DNA of 54,265 nucleotides from Gammaproteobacteria bacterium (GCA_022826505.1 JAJDUQ010000020.1:1-54265); one strand, 5' to 3'; positions 24,911-33,842 are shown, counted from the stretch's first letter. Numbers and translations are program-made. Notes: generated by a model not told the origin, from the letters alone.

Positions 24911-26131
24911 ATGCTGGTCTTCCCCGAAATTCAGATATCGGAAGGCAAGGTGGTGACGCGGGCCTCTCCCGAGGCCGCGAACATCGTCCATCCGCTGACG
25001 CCCCGGGACGCCGTCCGGAAGTTCGAGGCTCAGGGCGCGGAACGTCTGCATCTCCTCGACGTGGACGCCGCGCTCGGCAAGGACGTCACAAATGAAGGTC
25101 TCATCGGTGAGCTCGTCGCCTCCACGTCCATCCCGGTGCAGGTCGCGGGTGGAATGCGCACGCTGAACCATATCGAGTCGTGGTTCGAGGCGGGTGCGGC
25201 CCACGTGGTTCTCGGAACCCTCGCCATCACCGATCAGCAGTTGCTGGCCGAAGCATGCGCCCGGTTTCCGGGAGCGATTCTCGCCAACATCGCCACCAAG
25301 GACGGCTACGTGATGATCGACGGCTGGACGACGCAGACCGCGTTCCGGCCGCAGGACATCGTGTACGACCTTCAGATGGCGGGGGTCGCGGGCATCATCC
25401 ACTTCGACATCAACCGGTTCGAGGGCGACGCCTCGACGTCCCTGGCGCTGACGATGGAGATGAATCAGGACGTCGTCATTCCAGTGTATTCCAGCGGTAC
25501 GGTTCACAGTCTCGACGACATGGCCCGGCTTCGATACCTGCCGAACATCCACGGCGTGATCATCGGCGAGGCGCTGATCAACGAAAGGTTCAGTCTCCAC
25601 GAAGCGCTCCATATCGCCGCGCAGAGAGAGACCAGCCCGGAACCGGAGGTGGAGACGGCGGTCTCGGTACGTGGCATCCAGCACTCCGTGAAGGTCTACC
25701 TTGCCTCCTACGGCCTTTCCCCCGCCGTACGCTGGTGGAACCACGATCTGCGTCAGGCCGTCACCGACGACAATCCGTATGTCGAGATGCTCATCCCCCA
25801 GGAGGATCTCGAAATCGATCCTTCCGCGCTGACCCCGCGCGAGCTTCAGGCGGCGTACGAGAAGGTGGTGGACGACGCGGATGCGGTGGTGGTGGTGCTC
25901 GACGGCATCGACCATGAAGCGTGGACCGGGTTCGAGTGCGGCTATGCCCGAGCGCGCGGCAAGTATCTGCTGGGAATCGCCGTCGTCGGTTCGAATGAGG
26001 CACGCACGCCATTCGAGGCGATGTGCGACGAAGTGGTCGGGGTCGACCCACGAGAGGAGCGCCACGTCATGTTCGCGTCCATCGCGAAGCAGGTGAACGC
26101 GCGGTTGCTGATGGATCGCGGCGTTTGCTGA
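24911..26131 (+). CDS. Fusion: HisA-like barrel with altered active site + nucleoside 2-deoxyribosyltransferase-like domain
   Basis: The protein is 406 aa. Residues ~1-240 match the HisA (ProFAR isomerase) barrel throughout: FPEIQISEGKVVTR, GAERLHLLDVDAALG, IPVQVAGGMRTLNHIESW, HVVLGTLAI and IIGEALINERFSLHEAL. By hand alignment the HisA catalytic residues are replaced: Asp8 by Gln (EIQ), Asp127 by Ala (IATK), Thr164 by Phe (IIHF). The two phosphate loops look partly kept. Residues ~265-400 resemble nucleoside 2-deoxyribosyltransferases: VKVYLASYGLSPAVRWWNHD, then VVLDGIDHEAWTGFECGYAR ARGK, with the nucleophile Glu position (FECGYA) intact. So histidine biosynthesis is unlikely; a reaction on a ribosylated or nucleoside-like compound is inferred. 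It follows the TRAP permease by 17 bases. Confidence 0.75.
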   Translation: MLVFPEIQISEGKVVTRASPEAANIVHPLTPRDAVRKFEAQGAERLHLLDVDAALGKDVTNEGLIGELVASTSIPVQVAGGMRTLNHIESWFEAGAAHVVLGTLAITDQQLLAEACARFPGAILANIATKDGYVMIDGWTTQTAFRPQDIVYDLQMAGVAGIIHFDINRFEGDASTSLALTMEMNQDVVIPVYSSGTVHSLDDMARLRYLPNIHGVIIGEALINERFSLHEALHIAAQRETSPEPEVETAVSVRGIQHSVKVYLASYGLSPAVRWWNHDLRQAVTDDNPYVEMLIPQEDLEIDPSALTPRELQAAYEKVVDDADAVVVVLDGIDHEAWTGFECGYARARGKYLLGIAVVGSNEARTPFEAMCDEVVGVDPREERHVMFASIAKQVNARLLMDRGVC

Positions 26132-26234
26132 GCGGAACGCGTGCCGTGCCGAGCGCGATTCGCGCCGATTTCGCCGGTCGTCCCGGCCCGTTGCTCTCCC
26201 GGGCAGTCCGCAACCCTCGCAGGAGATCGACCAG

Positions 26235-27179
26235 ATGAAGATCGGATTCTGTCTGCCGCACGAAACCGAGGCGATGGGTGGTCGCACCGCGACCGGAGCG
26301 GACGTCATGAGGCTTGCCCGCCGAGCCGAGGAGGTCGGGTTCGACTCGGTGTGGCTGGTCGACCACTTCTGCTATTCGGCCGCGGGGGAGCTGGAAGCGT
26401 TGGGGGCAAGCGCGCCGCCGGAGCTCGTCGGCCTCACCTACGGAGCGTGGGAGTGCATGGTGACCGCCGGCGCACTGGCCCGGGAGACGCACCGCGTCGA
26501 GATCGGGACGCTGGTGGTGAACACGGGATACCGCAATCCGGCGTTGCTTGCGCGGATGGCCGACACCATCGACGAGCTGAGCGAAGGGCGCCTCATCCTG
26601 GGGCTCGGTGCAGGAGACTTCGAGTCCGAGCACGTGGCGTTCGGCTATCCGTGGGACCGGCGCGTCAGCCGCTTCGAGGAAGCGCTGCGGATCATCCGCC
26701 CGCTGCTGCGCGGGGAGAAGGTCACATTCGAAGGCGAGTTCTACTCCACGCGGGAAGCCGAGAACATTCCCAAGGGGCCACGGCCGGAGGGGCCGCCGGT
26801 CATGATCGGCGTGCTGGGACGAGGTCCTCGGATGAGGCGTCTGGTCGCGCAGCACGCGGACCAGTGGAACTGCTGGCTCGCGTCGGGCGACAGTCACGCC
26901 CGCGCGTACGTCGACATTCGCGACACGATGCTCGCAGGATGCGAGAAGCACGGGAGGGACCCCGCGACGCTCGAGCTGAACGTCACCGTGCGTGTGTGTC
27001 CGCCCGGAGGAGTTCCAGTGTCGGAGGACATCAAGCCGTTGTCCGGACCGCCGACGCAGATCGCCGATCAGCTTCGCGAGTTCGAAGCGCTCGGCGTGGC
27101 GCACATCACGGTATGGCCGCATCCGAACACGAGCGAGAGTCTGGAGGTGCTCGGCGAGGTGCTTCAGTCGCTTCGGTGA
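26235..27179 (+). CDS. Luciferase-like (LLM) flavin/F420-dependent oxidoreductase
   Basis: The protein is 314 aa with GCAGGAGA before ATG 26235. It is a bacterial-luciferase-like TIM barrel: ARRAEEVGFDSVWLVDHFCY, IGTLVVNTGYRNPALLARMA, LSEGRLILGLGAGDFESEHV and RFEEALRIIRPLLRG. These motifs match the F420/FMN LLM class used for oxidations or monooxygenations of small molecules. The family alone does not give substrate or cofactor. It lies 104 bases after the HisA/deoxyribosyltransferase fusion and in the same direction. The ThDP enzyme follows after 107 bases. Confidence 0.85.
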   Translation: MKIGFCLPHETEAMGGRTATGADVMRLARRAEEVGFDSVWLVDHFCYSAAGELEALGASAPPELVGLTYGAWECMVTAGALARETHRVEIGTLVVNTGYRNPALLARMADTIDELSEGRLILGLGAGDFESEHVAFGYPWDRRVSRFEEALRIIRPLLRGEKVTFEGEFYSTREAENIPKGPRPEGPPVMIGVLGRGPRMRRLVAQHADQWNCWLASGDSHARAYVDIRDTMLAGCEKHGRDPATLELNVTVRVCPPGGVPVSEDIKPLSGPPTQIADQLREFEALGVAHITVWPHPNTSESLEVLGEVLQSLR

Positions 27180-27285
27180 CCGCAAGAATCATGCAGCGCA
27201 CTCGAAAGACTCGAGTTCGACTCGACCATGGACGGCCCCCGCCTCTCACTTCGCTGCACCCGTCGAACGAGGATTCCGCCGAGCC

Positions 27286-28920
27286 ATGAACGGAGCCAGG
27301 CTGGTTGTCGACACTCTGGTGCAAGCCGGCGTACGGCGTGTCTTCAGCCTGTCCGGGAATCAGATCATGCCGGTCTACGATGCCTGCATCGATGCCGACA
27401 TCTCCATCGTGCACGTCCGCCATGAAAGCGCAGCGGTGCACATGGCCGACGCCTGGGCGCAGATCACCGGGGAGCTCGGGGTCGCTCTGGTCACGGCCGG
27501 GCCGGGATTCGGCAATGCGCTGTCCGCGCTCTTCTCCGCGCGCCACTCCGAGAGCCCGGTCCTGCTGCTGAGCGGGGACTCGCCGGTTGCGGCCGACGGA
27601 GACGGCGCATTCCAGGAGTTGCCGCAAGTCGAAATCACGCGCCCCATCGTCAAGACGGCGCGGCGCCCCGGCCGGGTCGAGCGGTTGGGACACGAAACCG
27701 CGGCGGCCATTGCCTGCGCGCGTTCGGGACGACCCGGACCGGTTCACGTGGCCCTGCCGTTCGACCTGCTCAATGCCACGGCCGACGCTGCATCCCGGGC
27801 AGTGCCGGCGGAACTGGAACGCCGCCCGCATCCGCTTTCGGGGCCGTGCGCCCAGGAGATCGCCGAACGGATTGGCCGTGCGAAGCGACCCCTCGTTCTC
27901 ACCGGACCGTGCGTGAATCGAACCCGTGAACCCGCCCGGATCGCGGCGCTGCAAGTGGTGCTCCGAGTCCCGGTGATCTCGATGGAGAGTCCGCGCGGAT
28001 TGCGGGACCCGGCGCTCGGTGCATTCTCCGAGGTGCTGGCGGCGTCGGACCTGGTGGTCTTGCTTGGCAAGCCAGGTGACTTTTCGGTGGGGTTCGCACG
28101 TCCGCCGGCCGTGGATGCGGAGGCCGAGCTTGTGGTGGTCGATCCTGACCACGACGTGATCGAACGGGCTTGCCGAATCGCGGGTGAGCGGGTCGCAGTG
28201 TCCGCCTGCGCGGACCCGGACCTCGCGATCGATGCGATCGTCGCCGCGGCACCGGCGGTGGCGGACCACACGTGGTGTGACGAAGTGGCCGGCGCTATCG
28301 CGCACCGCACCGTCCATCCGGAGTCGGACGTTCGTTTTCATCCCAGAGCCGTCTGCGAGGCGGTGCAGCGGGTTCTGGACTCCGCCGCCGAGCCCGTTCT
28401 CGTCTGCGACGGCGGGGAGTTCGGGCAATGGTCGCAAGCGGTGTGCACCGCTCCGACCCGGATCATCAATGGCCTGTCGGGCGCCATTGGCGGAGGGTTG
28501 TGCCATGCCCTCGCCGCGAAGCTCGCCCGACCGGAAGCCACCGTTATCGCGATGATGGGAGACGGGTCGGCCGGGTTTCATTTCACCGAGCTCGATACCG
28601 CGGTCCGCGAAGGGGCGGCGTTCGTCAACGTGATCGGCAACGATTTCCGCTGGAACGCCGAGCATCAGATCCAGCTCCGGGATTATGGTCCCGACCGCCT
28701 GATCGGCTGCGATCTCGCACCGAGTGCTCGATACGACCGGGCCGCGGCCGGGTTCGGGTGCCACGGCGAGCACGTCACGGAGGCGGCGGGACTCGATGCG
28801 GCTCTGGGCCGCGCGCTTGCCAGCGGTCGTCCGGCCTGCGTCAACGTCGAGATCGACGGGGTGGCGGCGCCGACGTTTGCGCCGAGGGCGGACCTCACCG
28901 CCGATCCAGCCCCCGGGTAA
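27286..28920 (+). CDS. Thiamine-diphosphate-dependent enzyme (acetolactate synthase-like)
   Basis: The protein is 544 aa in three domains. The N-terminal PYR domain has the catalytic Glu in VRHESAAVHMADAWAQITG and the GPGFGNALSALFSARH loop. The central domain has LVVLLGKPGDFSV. The PP domain carries the ThDP motif MGDGSAGFHFTELDTAVREG with the metal-binding Asn in NVIGNDFRW. The family decarboxylates or ligates 2-oxo acids (acetolactate synthase, benzoylformate decarboxylase, glyoxylate carboligase and others). With a TakP-like TRAP system upstream, a 2-oxo acid intermediate is plausible. ATG 27286 gives the family N-terminus (NGARLVVDTLVQAGVRRVFS). Confidence 0.87.
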   Translation: MNGARLVVDTLVQAGVRRVFSLSGNQIMPVYDACIDADISIVHVRHESAAVHMADAWAQITGELGVALVTAGPGFGNALSALFSARHSESPVLLLSGDSPVAADGDGAFQELPQVEITRPIVKTARRPGRVERLGHETAAAIACARSGRPGPVHVALPFDLLNATADAASRAVPAELERRPHPLSGPCAQEIAERIGRAKRPLVLTGPCVNRTREPARIAALQVVLRVPVISMESPRGLRDPALGAFSEVLAASDLVVLLGKPGDFSVGFARPPAVDAEAELVVVDPDHDVIERACRIAGERVAVSACADPDLAIDAIVAAAPAVADHTWCDEVAGAIAHRTVHPESDVRFHPRAVCEAVQRVLDSAAEPVLVCDGGEFGQWSQAVCTAPTRIINGLSGAIGGGLCHALAAKLARPEATVIAMMGDGSAGFHFTELDTAVREGAAFVNVIGNDFRWNAEHQIQLRDYGPDRLIGCDLAPSARYDRAAAGFGCHGEHVTEAAGLDAALGRALASGRPACVNVEIDGVAAPTFAPRADLTADPAPG

Positions 28921-29147
28921 GCCCCGGGACGGCATCGAGGCCCGGTTGCCGGCGAACACCGATCGGGCCGAGCCGGGTCGCGAGGCGCAATCCGTCGGCG
29001 GGCGATTTTCGCACCCGGTGGCCGTTGTTCGGGTCGGCGACAATTCGAGCCACGGACGGAGACTTCCAGCCCTCGGGTCCCGACCGGACTGGGCCCGCAC
29101 GCACCCGGCGGCTGGCGGCCCTCGCGCGGCGTCGTACGGCCAGCTTC

Positions 29148-29969
29148 TCAGTCGTTCTCTTCGAGGCACTCGGGCGCGTCTTCGAGCGCCAGCCGGGCGT
29201 GGTAGTGGAAGGTGGCGTTGAGGAGTGCCGGCTTGAGCCGGTAGTCGTGGGCCTGGCGTCCGGCCTCCGACGGGAGCGCCCTGACCGATCCGGCCGCCAT
29301 GGCGAGAAGCTGCAACCGGGCCGCGTACTCGATCGTGAGCGCCCGAACCGCCGTCTCCTCCACCGTCGGCGCTGCCGCAAGCTGGCCGTGGTGGGCAAGG
29401 AGGATCGAGTTCTTGTCGCCCAGGGCCCCGGAGATCAGCTCGCCTTCCTCGTCGCCGATGGGCGGTCCCGGCCACGTCTCCAGCCAGGCGCAGTCGTCAT
29501 GCAGGATTGCGGTGTCCATGTGGGCCGCGCGCAACGGCACGCCGATCATCGACAGTGCCGAGCAATGGGGTGGATGCGTATGCACGACGCAGTGAACGTC
29601 GGGCCGAGCGCGATAGATCCAGAGGTGGAAGCGGTTCGATGGATTGGGCATGCCTTCGCCTCGGAGGACGTTCAGACCGTCGTCCACCATCAGGAAGTCG
29701 CAGGCGCGAACTTCCTGGAATCCGAGCCCGAAACGCGCCGTCCACATGGTGCCCGGCGCTTCGCCCCGGGCCGTAATCTGACCCGCCAGCCCCGTGGCGT
29801 GCTCCTGCGCCGCCAGCATGCGGGCCGTCAGCGCCAGCTTCTGGCGGAGCGACCATCGGGATTTCGGCAGGTGCTTCTCCATCGCCGCGGTTGCCCGCTT
29901 CTCGAAGTGTGCCCTGGGTTCGTGTCGGGTCCCGCGTCCGGTCGCGGTCTTCGCCTCGCCGTCCACCAT
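29148..29969 (-). CDS. Class II aldolase/adducin-family protein
   Basis: The protein is 273 aa from ATG 29969, preceded by AGGAGAAA; longer frames upstream look non-coding. The core AAQEHATGLAGQITARG is followed by the Zn-site motif VHTHPPHCSALSMIG (His-X-His) and LLAHHGQLAAAPTVEETAVR with the third His. These are class II aldolase/adducin features; relatives include fuculose-phosphate aldolase and decarboxylases. It is convergent with the ThDP gene, with 227 bases in between lacking any recognisable feature. It may act in the same pathway on a different transcript. Confidence 0.85.
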   Translation of the reverse strand: MVDGEAKTATGRGTRHEPRAHFEKRATAAMEKHLPKSRWSLRQKLALTARMLAAQEHATGLAGQITARGEAPGTMWTARFGLGFQEVRACDFLMVDDGLNVLRGEGMPNPSNRFHLWIYRARPDVHCVVHTHPPHCSALSMIGVPLRAAHMDTAILHDDCAWLETWPGPPIGDEEGELISGALGDKNSILLAHHGQLAAAPTVEETAVRALTIEYAARLQLLAMAAGSVRALPSEAGRQAHDYRLKPALLNATFHYHARLALEDAPECLEEND

Positions 29970-30346
29970 CGGGTTTCTCCTCATGCCGTTGCCGTCCCCT
30001 CGGTAGCGCGGGGCGAGAGCGACGATAGCACTCCGCAGATGCCGAGGCAGCGCCCCTCCAGCCAGCTTCGGACGATTCAGTGACGACGAGGAATTCGACC
30101 ACCCTGGGCCGTTGGTCGGCCATCGCGGCTCACGGCTCTTCCGGACGGACAGGTGCAACGAACGCACGGGTCCCGAAGCCGAGGATGCATCGCCTTCCCC
30201 GGGAGCTTCCGCTCAGGCTCCACATGGAACCGACGAGTCGTGCGCGAAGGCGCGGAACGAGTTGACGAGTCCGCCGAGCCTCGAAGAGTCCGGCCGGATG
30301 GCAAAGGCGGCTAAACTGCGCGATCAGGACATCGGGAGGGCTCACG
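29970..30346. other. Divergent intergenic region, aldolase-like / SDR genes
   Basis: About 375 bases must hold two promoters. I see no convincing -35/-10 pair, repeat or small gene. The SDR has a GGGAGGG site (30334-30340) before its GTG. Confidence 0.35.
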
Positions 30347-31189
30347 GTGAACGCCGGTCTTCACATGGATCTCGGGCTGGAGGGAAAGGTCGCCATCGTC
30401 GCCGGTGGTGGCGCCGCGGGTGACGGTATCGGCAACGGTCGCGCGGCGGCCATCCTGCTGGCGCGTGCGGGCGCCAGGGTGCTGGTGGTGGACCGGTCGC
30501 TCGACCTTGCCGAGGGCACGGTCCGGATGATCGCGTCGGAGGGAGGCGATGCGGCTGCCCACGAAGCGGACCTGACCGACGAGAGCCAGTGCGCGACCAT
30601 GGTGGAGGCGGCGCTCGCCCGGTTCGGGCGGGTCGACGTCCTTGACAACAACGTCGGCATCGCGAGCCTCGATACGGTGGTCGCGGAGCAGCAGAGCCGG
30701 TGGGAGCGGGTGATGCGGGTCAACGTCGAGACGATGTTCCTCACCGCGAAGCACACCATCCCGGCGATGATCGAGAGCGGCGACGGCGGTGCGATCGTGA
30801 ACATCTCGTCGATCGCCGCACTGAGACCGCGCGGCATGACCGCCTACTCGACCTCCAAGGCTGCGGTGGTCGGCCTGACGCGTGCGATGGCGGTCGACCA
30901 CGCCCGCGACGGGATTCGTGTCAACTGCATCGCTCCGGGACCGGTCTACACGCCGATGGTGTATTCGGACGGCATGTCGCACGACGCCCGCGAGCAGCGC
31001 CGGAAGTACTCGCTTCTCGCCATCGAGGGCACCGGCTGGGACATCGGGCACGCGGTGCTCTATCTCGCTTCGGGATGGGCACGCTACGTGACCGGTCAGA
31101 CGCTGGTGGTCGATGGCGGCGGCACCCTCGGCGGTCCACCGCGATCCGCCGGAACCGAGGCGGCGCAAGTCAGCGGCAATCTCGGGTAG
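30347..31189 (+). CDS. Short-chain dehydrogenase/reductase
   Basis: The protein is 280 aa. The start is GTG 30347 with GGGAGGG six bases upstream; an ATG six codons later (30365) is the alternative. Classical SDR motifs are complete: cofactor loop VAGGGAAGDGIGNGRAAAIL (with a two-residue longer glycine loop), NNVG near residue 100, catalytic Ser in IVNISSIAAL, YSTSK with catalytic Tyr and Lys, and a C-terminal VTGQTLVVDGGGTLGG. It is an NAD(P)-dependent oxidoreductase of unknown substrate. A truncated SDR lies 70 bases downstream. Confidence 0.88.
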   Translation: MNAGLHMDLGLEGKVAIVAGGGAAGDGIGNGRAAAILLARAGARVLVVDRSLDLAEGTVRMIASEGGDAAAHEADLTDESQCATMVEAALARFGRVDVLDNNVGIASLDTVVAEQQSRWERVMRVNVETMFLTAKHTIPAMIESGDGGAIVNISSIAALRPRGMTAYSTSKAAVVGLTRAMAVDHARDGIRVNCIAPGPVYTPMVYSDGMSHDAREQRRKYSLLAIEGTGWDIGHAVLYLASGWARYVTGQTLVVDGGGTLGGPPRSAGTEAAQVSGNLG

Positions 31190-31258
31190 GGGGCGTGTCG
31201 GTCACTGTGGCCGGATCGACACCCGAATTTCGACACCGACGGCAATTCCGAGCATGCA

Positions 31259-31626
31259 ATGACGACCGGGCCCGAAGTCCCAGCGACGAAGGCCGCCATC
31301 GTCACCGGCTCCGCGACCGGAATCGGCGCCGCCGTCGCGCGCGCCCTCGCCTCGCGCACACCCTCGCCCCGCATGTGCGGGTGAACGCGGTGTGCCCGGG
31401 TTACGCAGACACCCGATGGGCGCGGGCCGGGCTCCAGGACGAAGCCTACGAGCGCTTCAAGGCGGGGCTCGAGGCCACTCTGCCGCTCGGGCGCATGCCC
31501 TCGGCGGAGGATGTCGCGGAGACGGTGCTCTGGTTTCTTGCCGCCGGTCGAACCGTCACCGGTCAGCTTCTCGTCGTCGATTCCGGCGAGCACATGGCGG
31601 GCGGGATCGCACCGGGCGACGGCTGA
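31259..31626 (+). pseudogene. Short-chain dehydrogenase with internal deletion
   Basis: ATG 31259 opens a normal SDR N-terminus (ATKAAIVTGSATGIGAAVAR), but after ALASRTPSPRMCG the frame stops at about 31384. In another frame the same DNA continues as LAHTLAPHVRVNAVCPGYAD and goes on to MPSAEDVAETVLWFL and VTGQLLVVDSGEHMAGG, an SDR C-terminus ending at 31626. About 110-120 residues, including the catalytic Ser and Tyr-Lys, are missing at the junction near 31345-31365. The junction lies in CTCGC-rich repeats, suggesting slippage or recombination between short repeats. The gene cannot make an active enzyme. Confidence 0.85.
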
Positions 31627-31798
31627 CGGCCCGGGTCACCGGCACCGGCGGAACCATCGGAACGGCCGAATTCGTGCGGGGCACGGCCCCATCCACTGTC
31701 GTTCGCGCCTCGTCTTCGTGACCTCGCGGTCGCGGGTCACGACCTGCGCCGGGTTGGCGGTACGGGCCGTGCAATCGAAGGAACCCGCCGCCGGTCGT

Positions 31799-33133
31799 TC
31801 AGTCCGCGCTTTCGAATCCGCCGGCGAGTACCGGGGACGCAGGTGGCGCAGGGGGAGTACCGCCGAGTCGACAGGCCGACCTCAATGCGGCCACGGCCTC
31901 GGCCGCATCTCCTTCCGTTCGCGCGTGGACCACCGCGAGCGGTCGCCCGGTGCCGACCCGATCGCCGGGTCCAACGACTTCGCTGAATCCGACACTGTGG
32001 TCGATCGGCTGATCCGCTCTCGTTCGCCCGCCACCGAGCGTCAGCGCGGCCAGTCCGACGTCGCGTGTCTCCACGGCGGCGACCCATGCCTCGTGCTCGA
32101 CCTCCGCCGCCATCACCACCGGGGCTCGCGGCAGATGGCGTTCATGGTTTTCGACGAAATCGGATGGACCGCCGGAGGCGCTGATCATGCGTTGAAAGGA
32201 CTCCGCCGCGGCGCCGTCGTCCAGCGTCCTCTCGATGTGGACCTGCGCCTCGGTGACGCTTTCCGCCAGGTCACCCAGGACCAGGAGATCCCGGCACAGA
32301 GTCGTGACCACCTCGCGGAGACGCGGCTCGCGTCGAATGCCGGTCAGAAATTCCACCGCTTCGCCTACCTCGAGGGCGTTTCCGACAGTGTCGCCCAGCA
32401 CCTGGTTCATGTCGGTGATCACCGCGTGGGCGGCAAGACCGGCACCCTCGGCGGTGCGTACGATACTGTCCGCCAACTCGCCGGCATCATCCGCGTGGGC
32501 CATGAAGGCGCCGTTGCCGGTCTTGACGTCCATCACGAGTCCGTCGAGCCCGGCGGCGAGCTTCTTCGACAGGATCGAGGCGGTGATCAGTGGAACGGAA
32601 TCGATCGTCGCGGTGACGTCACGCACGGCATACAGCCGCCGGTCCGCGGGGGCAAGTTCGTCGGTCGGTCCGATGATTGCGCAGCCGGTGTCCGCGACGA
32701 TGCGCTGGAATGTGTCGATGTCCGGTGTCGTGTCGTAACCGGGGATCGCGTCGAGCTTGTCGAGGGTGCCGCCGGTGTGGCCGAGACCGCGTCCGGAGAT
32801 CATCGGCACCGCGGCGCCGCATGCGGCCATGATCGGCGCCAGCACCAGGCTGACCTTGTCGCCGACGCCACCAGTGGAGTGCTTGTCGAGGATCGGACGG
32901 CCAAGGTCCGGCCACTCCAGGATGCGGCCCGAAGCGGTCATCGCTCGTGTCAGCGCGATGCCTTCCTGCATCGTCATGCCGTTGAAGCAGATTGCCATGG
33001 CCATTGCCGCCACCTGTCCCTCGGTGATCGTGCCCTCGCTGATTCCGGCCACGAATGCGGCAATCGCATCGTCCGCCAGTGTCAGGCCGTCGCGCTTCGC
33101 CTTGATCAGCTCCTGGGGCAGAAAGGCGGGCAT
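31799..33133 (-). CDS. deoA: Thymidine phosphorylase
   Basis: The protein is 444 aa, the normal length, catalysing thymidine + phosphate to thymine + deoxyribose-1-phosphate. Motifs: LPQELIKAKRDGLTL at the start, the signature KHSTGGVGDKVSL near residue 84, SGRGLGHTGGTLDKLDAIPG near 112, and SKKLAAGLDGLVMDVKTGNG near 190. A full alpha/beta domain with a C-terminal alpha+beta domain is seen. Other pyrimidine-nucleoside salvage genes (deoC, deoD) are not in the window. Its place beside the deoxyribosyltransferase-like fusion and the SDRs may reflect a nucleoside-type substrate, but this is inference. Confidence 0.93.
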   Translation of the reverse strand: MPAFLPQELIKAKRDGLTLADDAIAAFVAGISEGTITEGQVAAMAMAICFNGMTMQEGIALTRAMTASGRILEWPDLGRPILDKHSTGGVGDKVSLVLAPIMAACGAAVPMISGRGLGHTGGTLDKLDAIPGYDTTPDIDTFQRIVADTGCAIIGPTDELAPADRRLYAVRDVTATIDSVPLITASILSKKLAAGLDGLVMDVKTGNGAFMAHADDAGELADSIVRTAEGAGLAAHAVITDMNQVLGDTVGNALEVGEAVEFLTGIRREPRLREVVTTLCRDLLVLGDLAESVTEAQVHIERTLDDGAAAESFQRMISASGGPSDFVENHERHLPRAPVVMAAEVEHEAWVAAVETRDVGLAALTLGGGRTRADQPIDHSVGFSEVVGPGDRVGTGRPLAVVHARTEGDAAEAVAALRSACRLGGTPPAPPASPVLAGGFESAD

Positions 33134-33565
33134 CGGTATCGGACCTCGCGGGAAGCGATGGAGAATTCTGCCTCAGACCCACGGGCTCGGCACCAGGACG
33201 TCGACTCCTACCGCCGTGTGTCCCCGGCTTCGCGAGTCGCTCGACCACCGATGCACCTGCGCGCGAGTCGTTCCGAGCCGGGGTGTCACGTTTCGCTGCC
33301 ATGCGCTGATTCCGCACCGACGAGCGAGGCGCCGGTCGAATGCCGGCAGCGGGCGGCGATGGCGCGGATCCGTCGCCTCGCACACTTCTCGACACGGCGC
33401 GATCGGGCGCATCGCCAGGAATCGCGGCGCTGACCTCGTGAACCTGGCGTGATACCGGCGTGATACTTGACCTCCTACAATTACAGTCAGGCACATCGCT
33501 CCCTGCGGTGCGGCCCCAGTGCGATCCGATACGCTCGTCTCAACTCGTATTCAAAGGAGAGTTCC
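33134..33565. other. Divergent intergenic region, deoA / bufferin operon
   Basis: About 430 bases contain no credible gene. At 33446-33466 the 10-mer GGCGTGATAC occurs twice, 11 bases apart (about one helical turn), directly before TTGACC (33467-33472), which could be a -35 box; no good -10 box stands 16-18 bases further. TACAAT (33476-33481) could be an alternative -10. This is the probable control region of the first bufferin operon. Confidence 0.5.
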
Positions 33566-33817
33566 ATGGACGTCAAGACCACCTCCAGCCTGACGCTCGC
33601 CGCGGCCGCGGCGGCGATGTTTGCCCTCGCGCCCATTTCGGCGAGCGCGGGTGACGCAGAAATGAAGTGTGTGGGTGGCAACGCCTGCAAGGGTCAGAGC
33701 GCCTGCAAGACGGCCAGCAGTGAATGCAAGGGTCTGAACGGCTGCAAGGGCCAGGGATTCGTCATGGCTACCAAGGCTGCGTGCGAGGAAGCCGGCGGCA
33801 CAATCGAGGAAGGCTAG
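33566..33817 (+). CDS. Cys-rich bufferin-type precursor (BufA2-like)
   Basis: The protein is 83 aa with AAAGGAGA before ATG 33566. A Sec signal peptide (SSLTLAAAAAAMFALAPISA) ends near residue 29. The mature part has six Cys residues in repeated CKG-type motifs: KCVGGNACKGQSACKT, SECKGLNGCKGQG and AACEEAGG. This matches the BufA2-type periplasmic bufferin precursors, whose Cys residues are modified by a MNIO (DUF692) enzyme to give a copper-binding peptide. A MNIO gene and a BufC-type gene follow. Modification and metal are inferred from the family. Confidence 0.8.
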   Translation: MDVKTTSSLTLAAAAAAMFALAPISASAGDAEMKCVGGNACKGQSACKTASSECKGLNGCKGQGFVMATKAACEEAGGTIEEG

Positions 33818-33842
33818 ACTGTCGGCTGTCTCCAGCCCTTTT

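Noticed and set aside
26992..27285. N-terminal extension of the ThDP enzyme by ~98 codons
   Set aside because: The extension overlaps the LLM gene out of frame and lacks similarity; ATG 27286 gives the family N-terminus.
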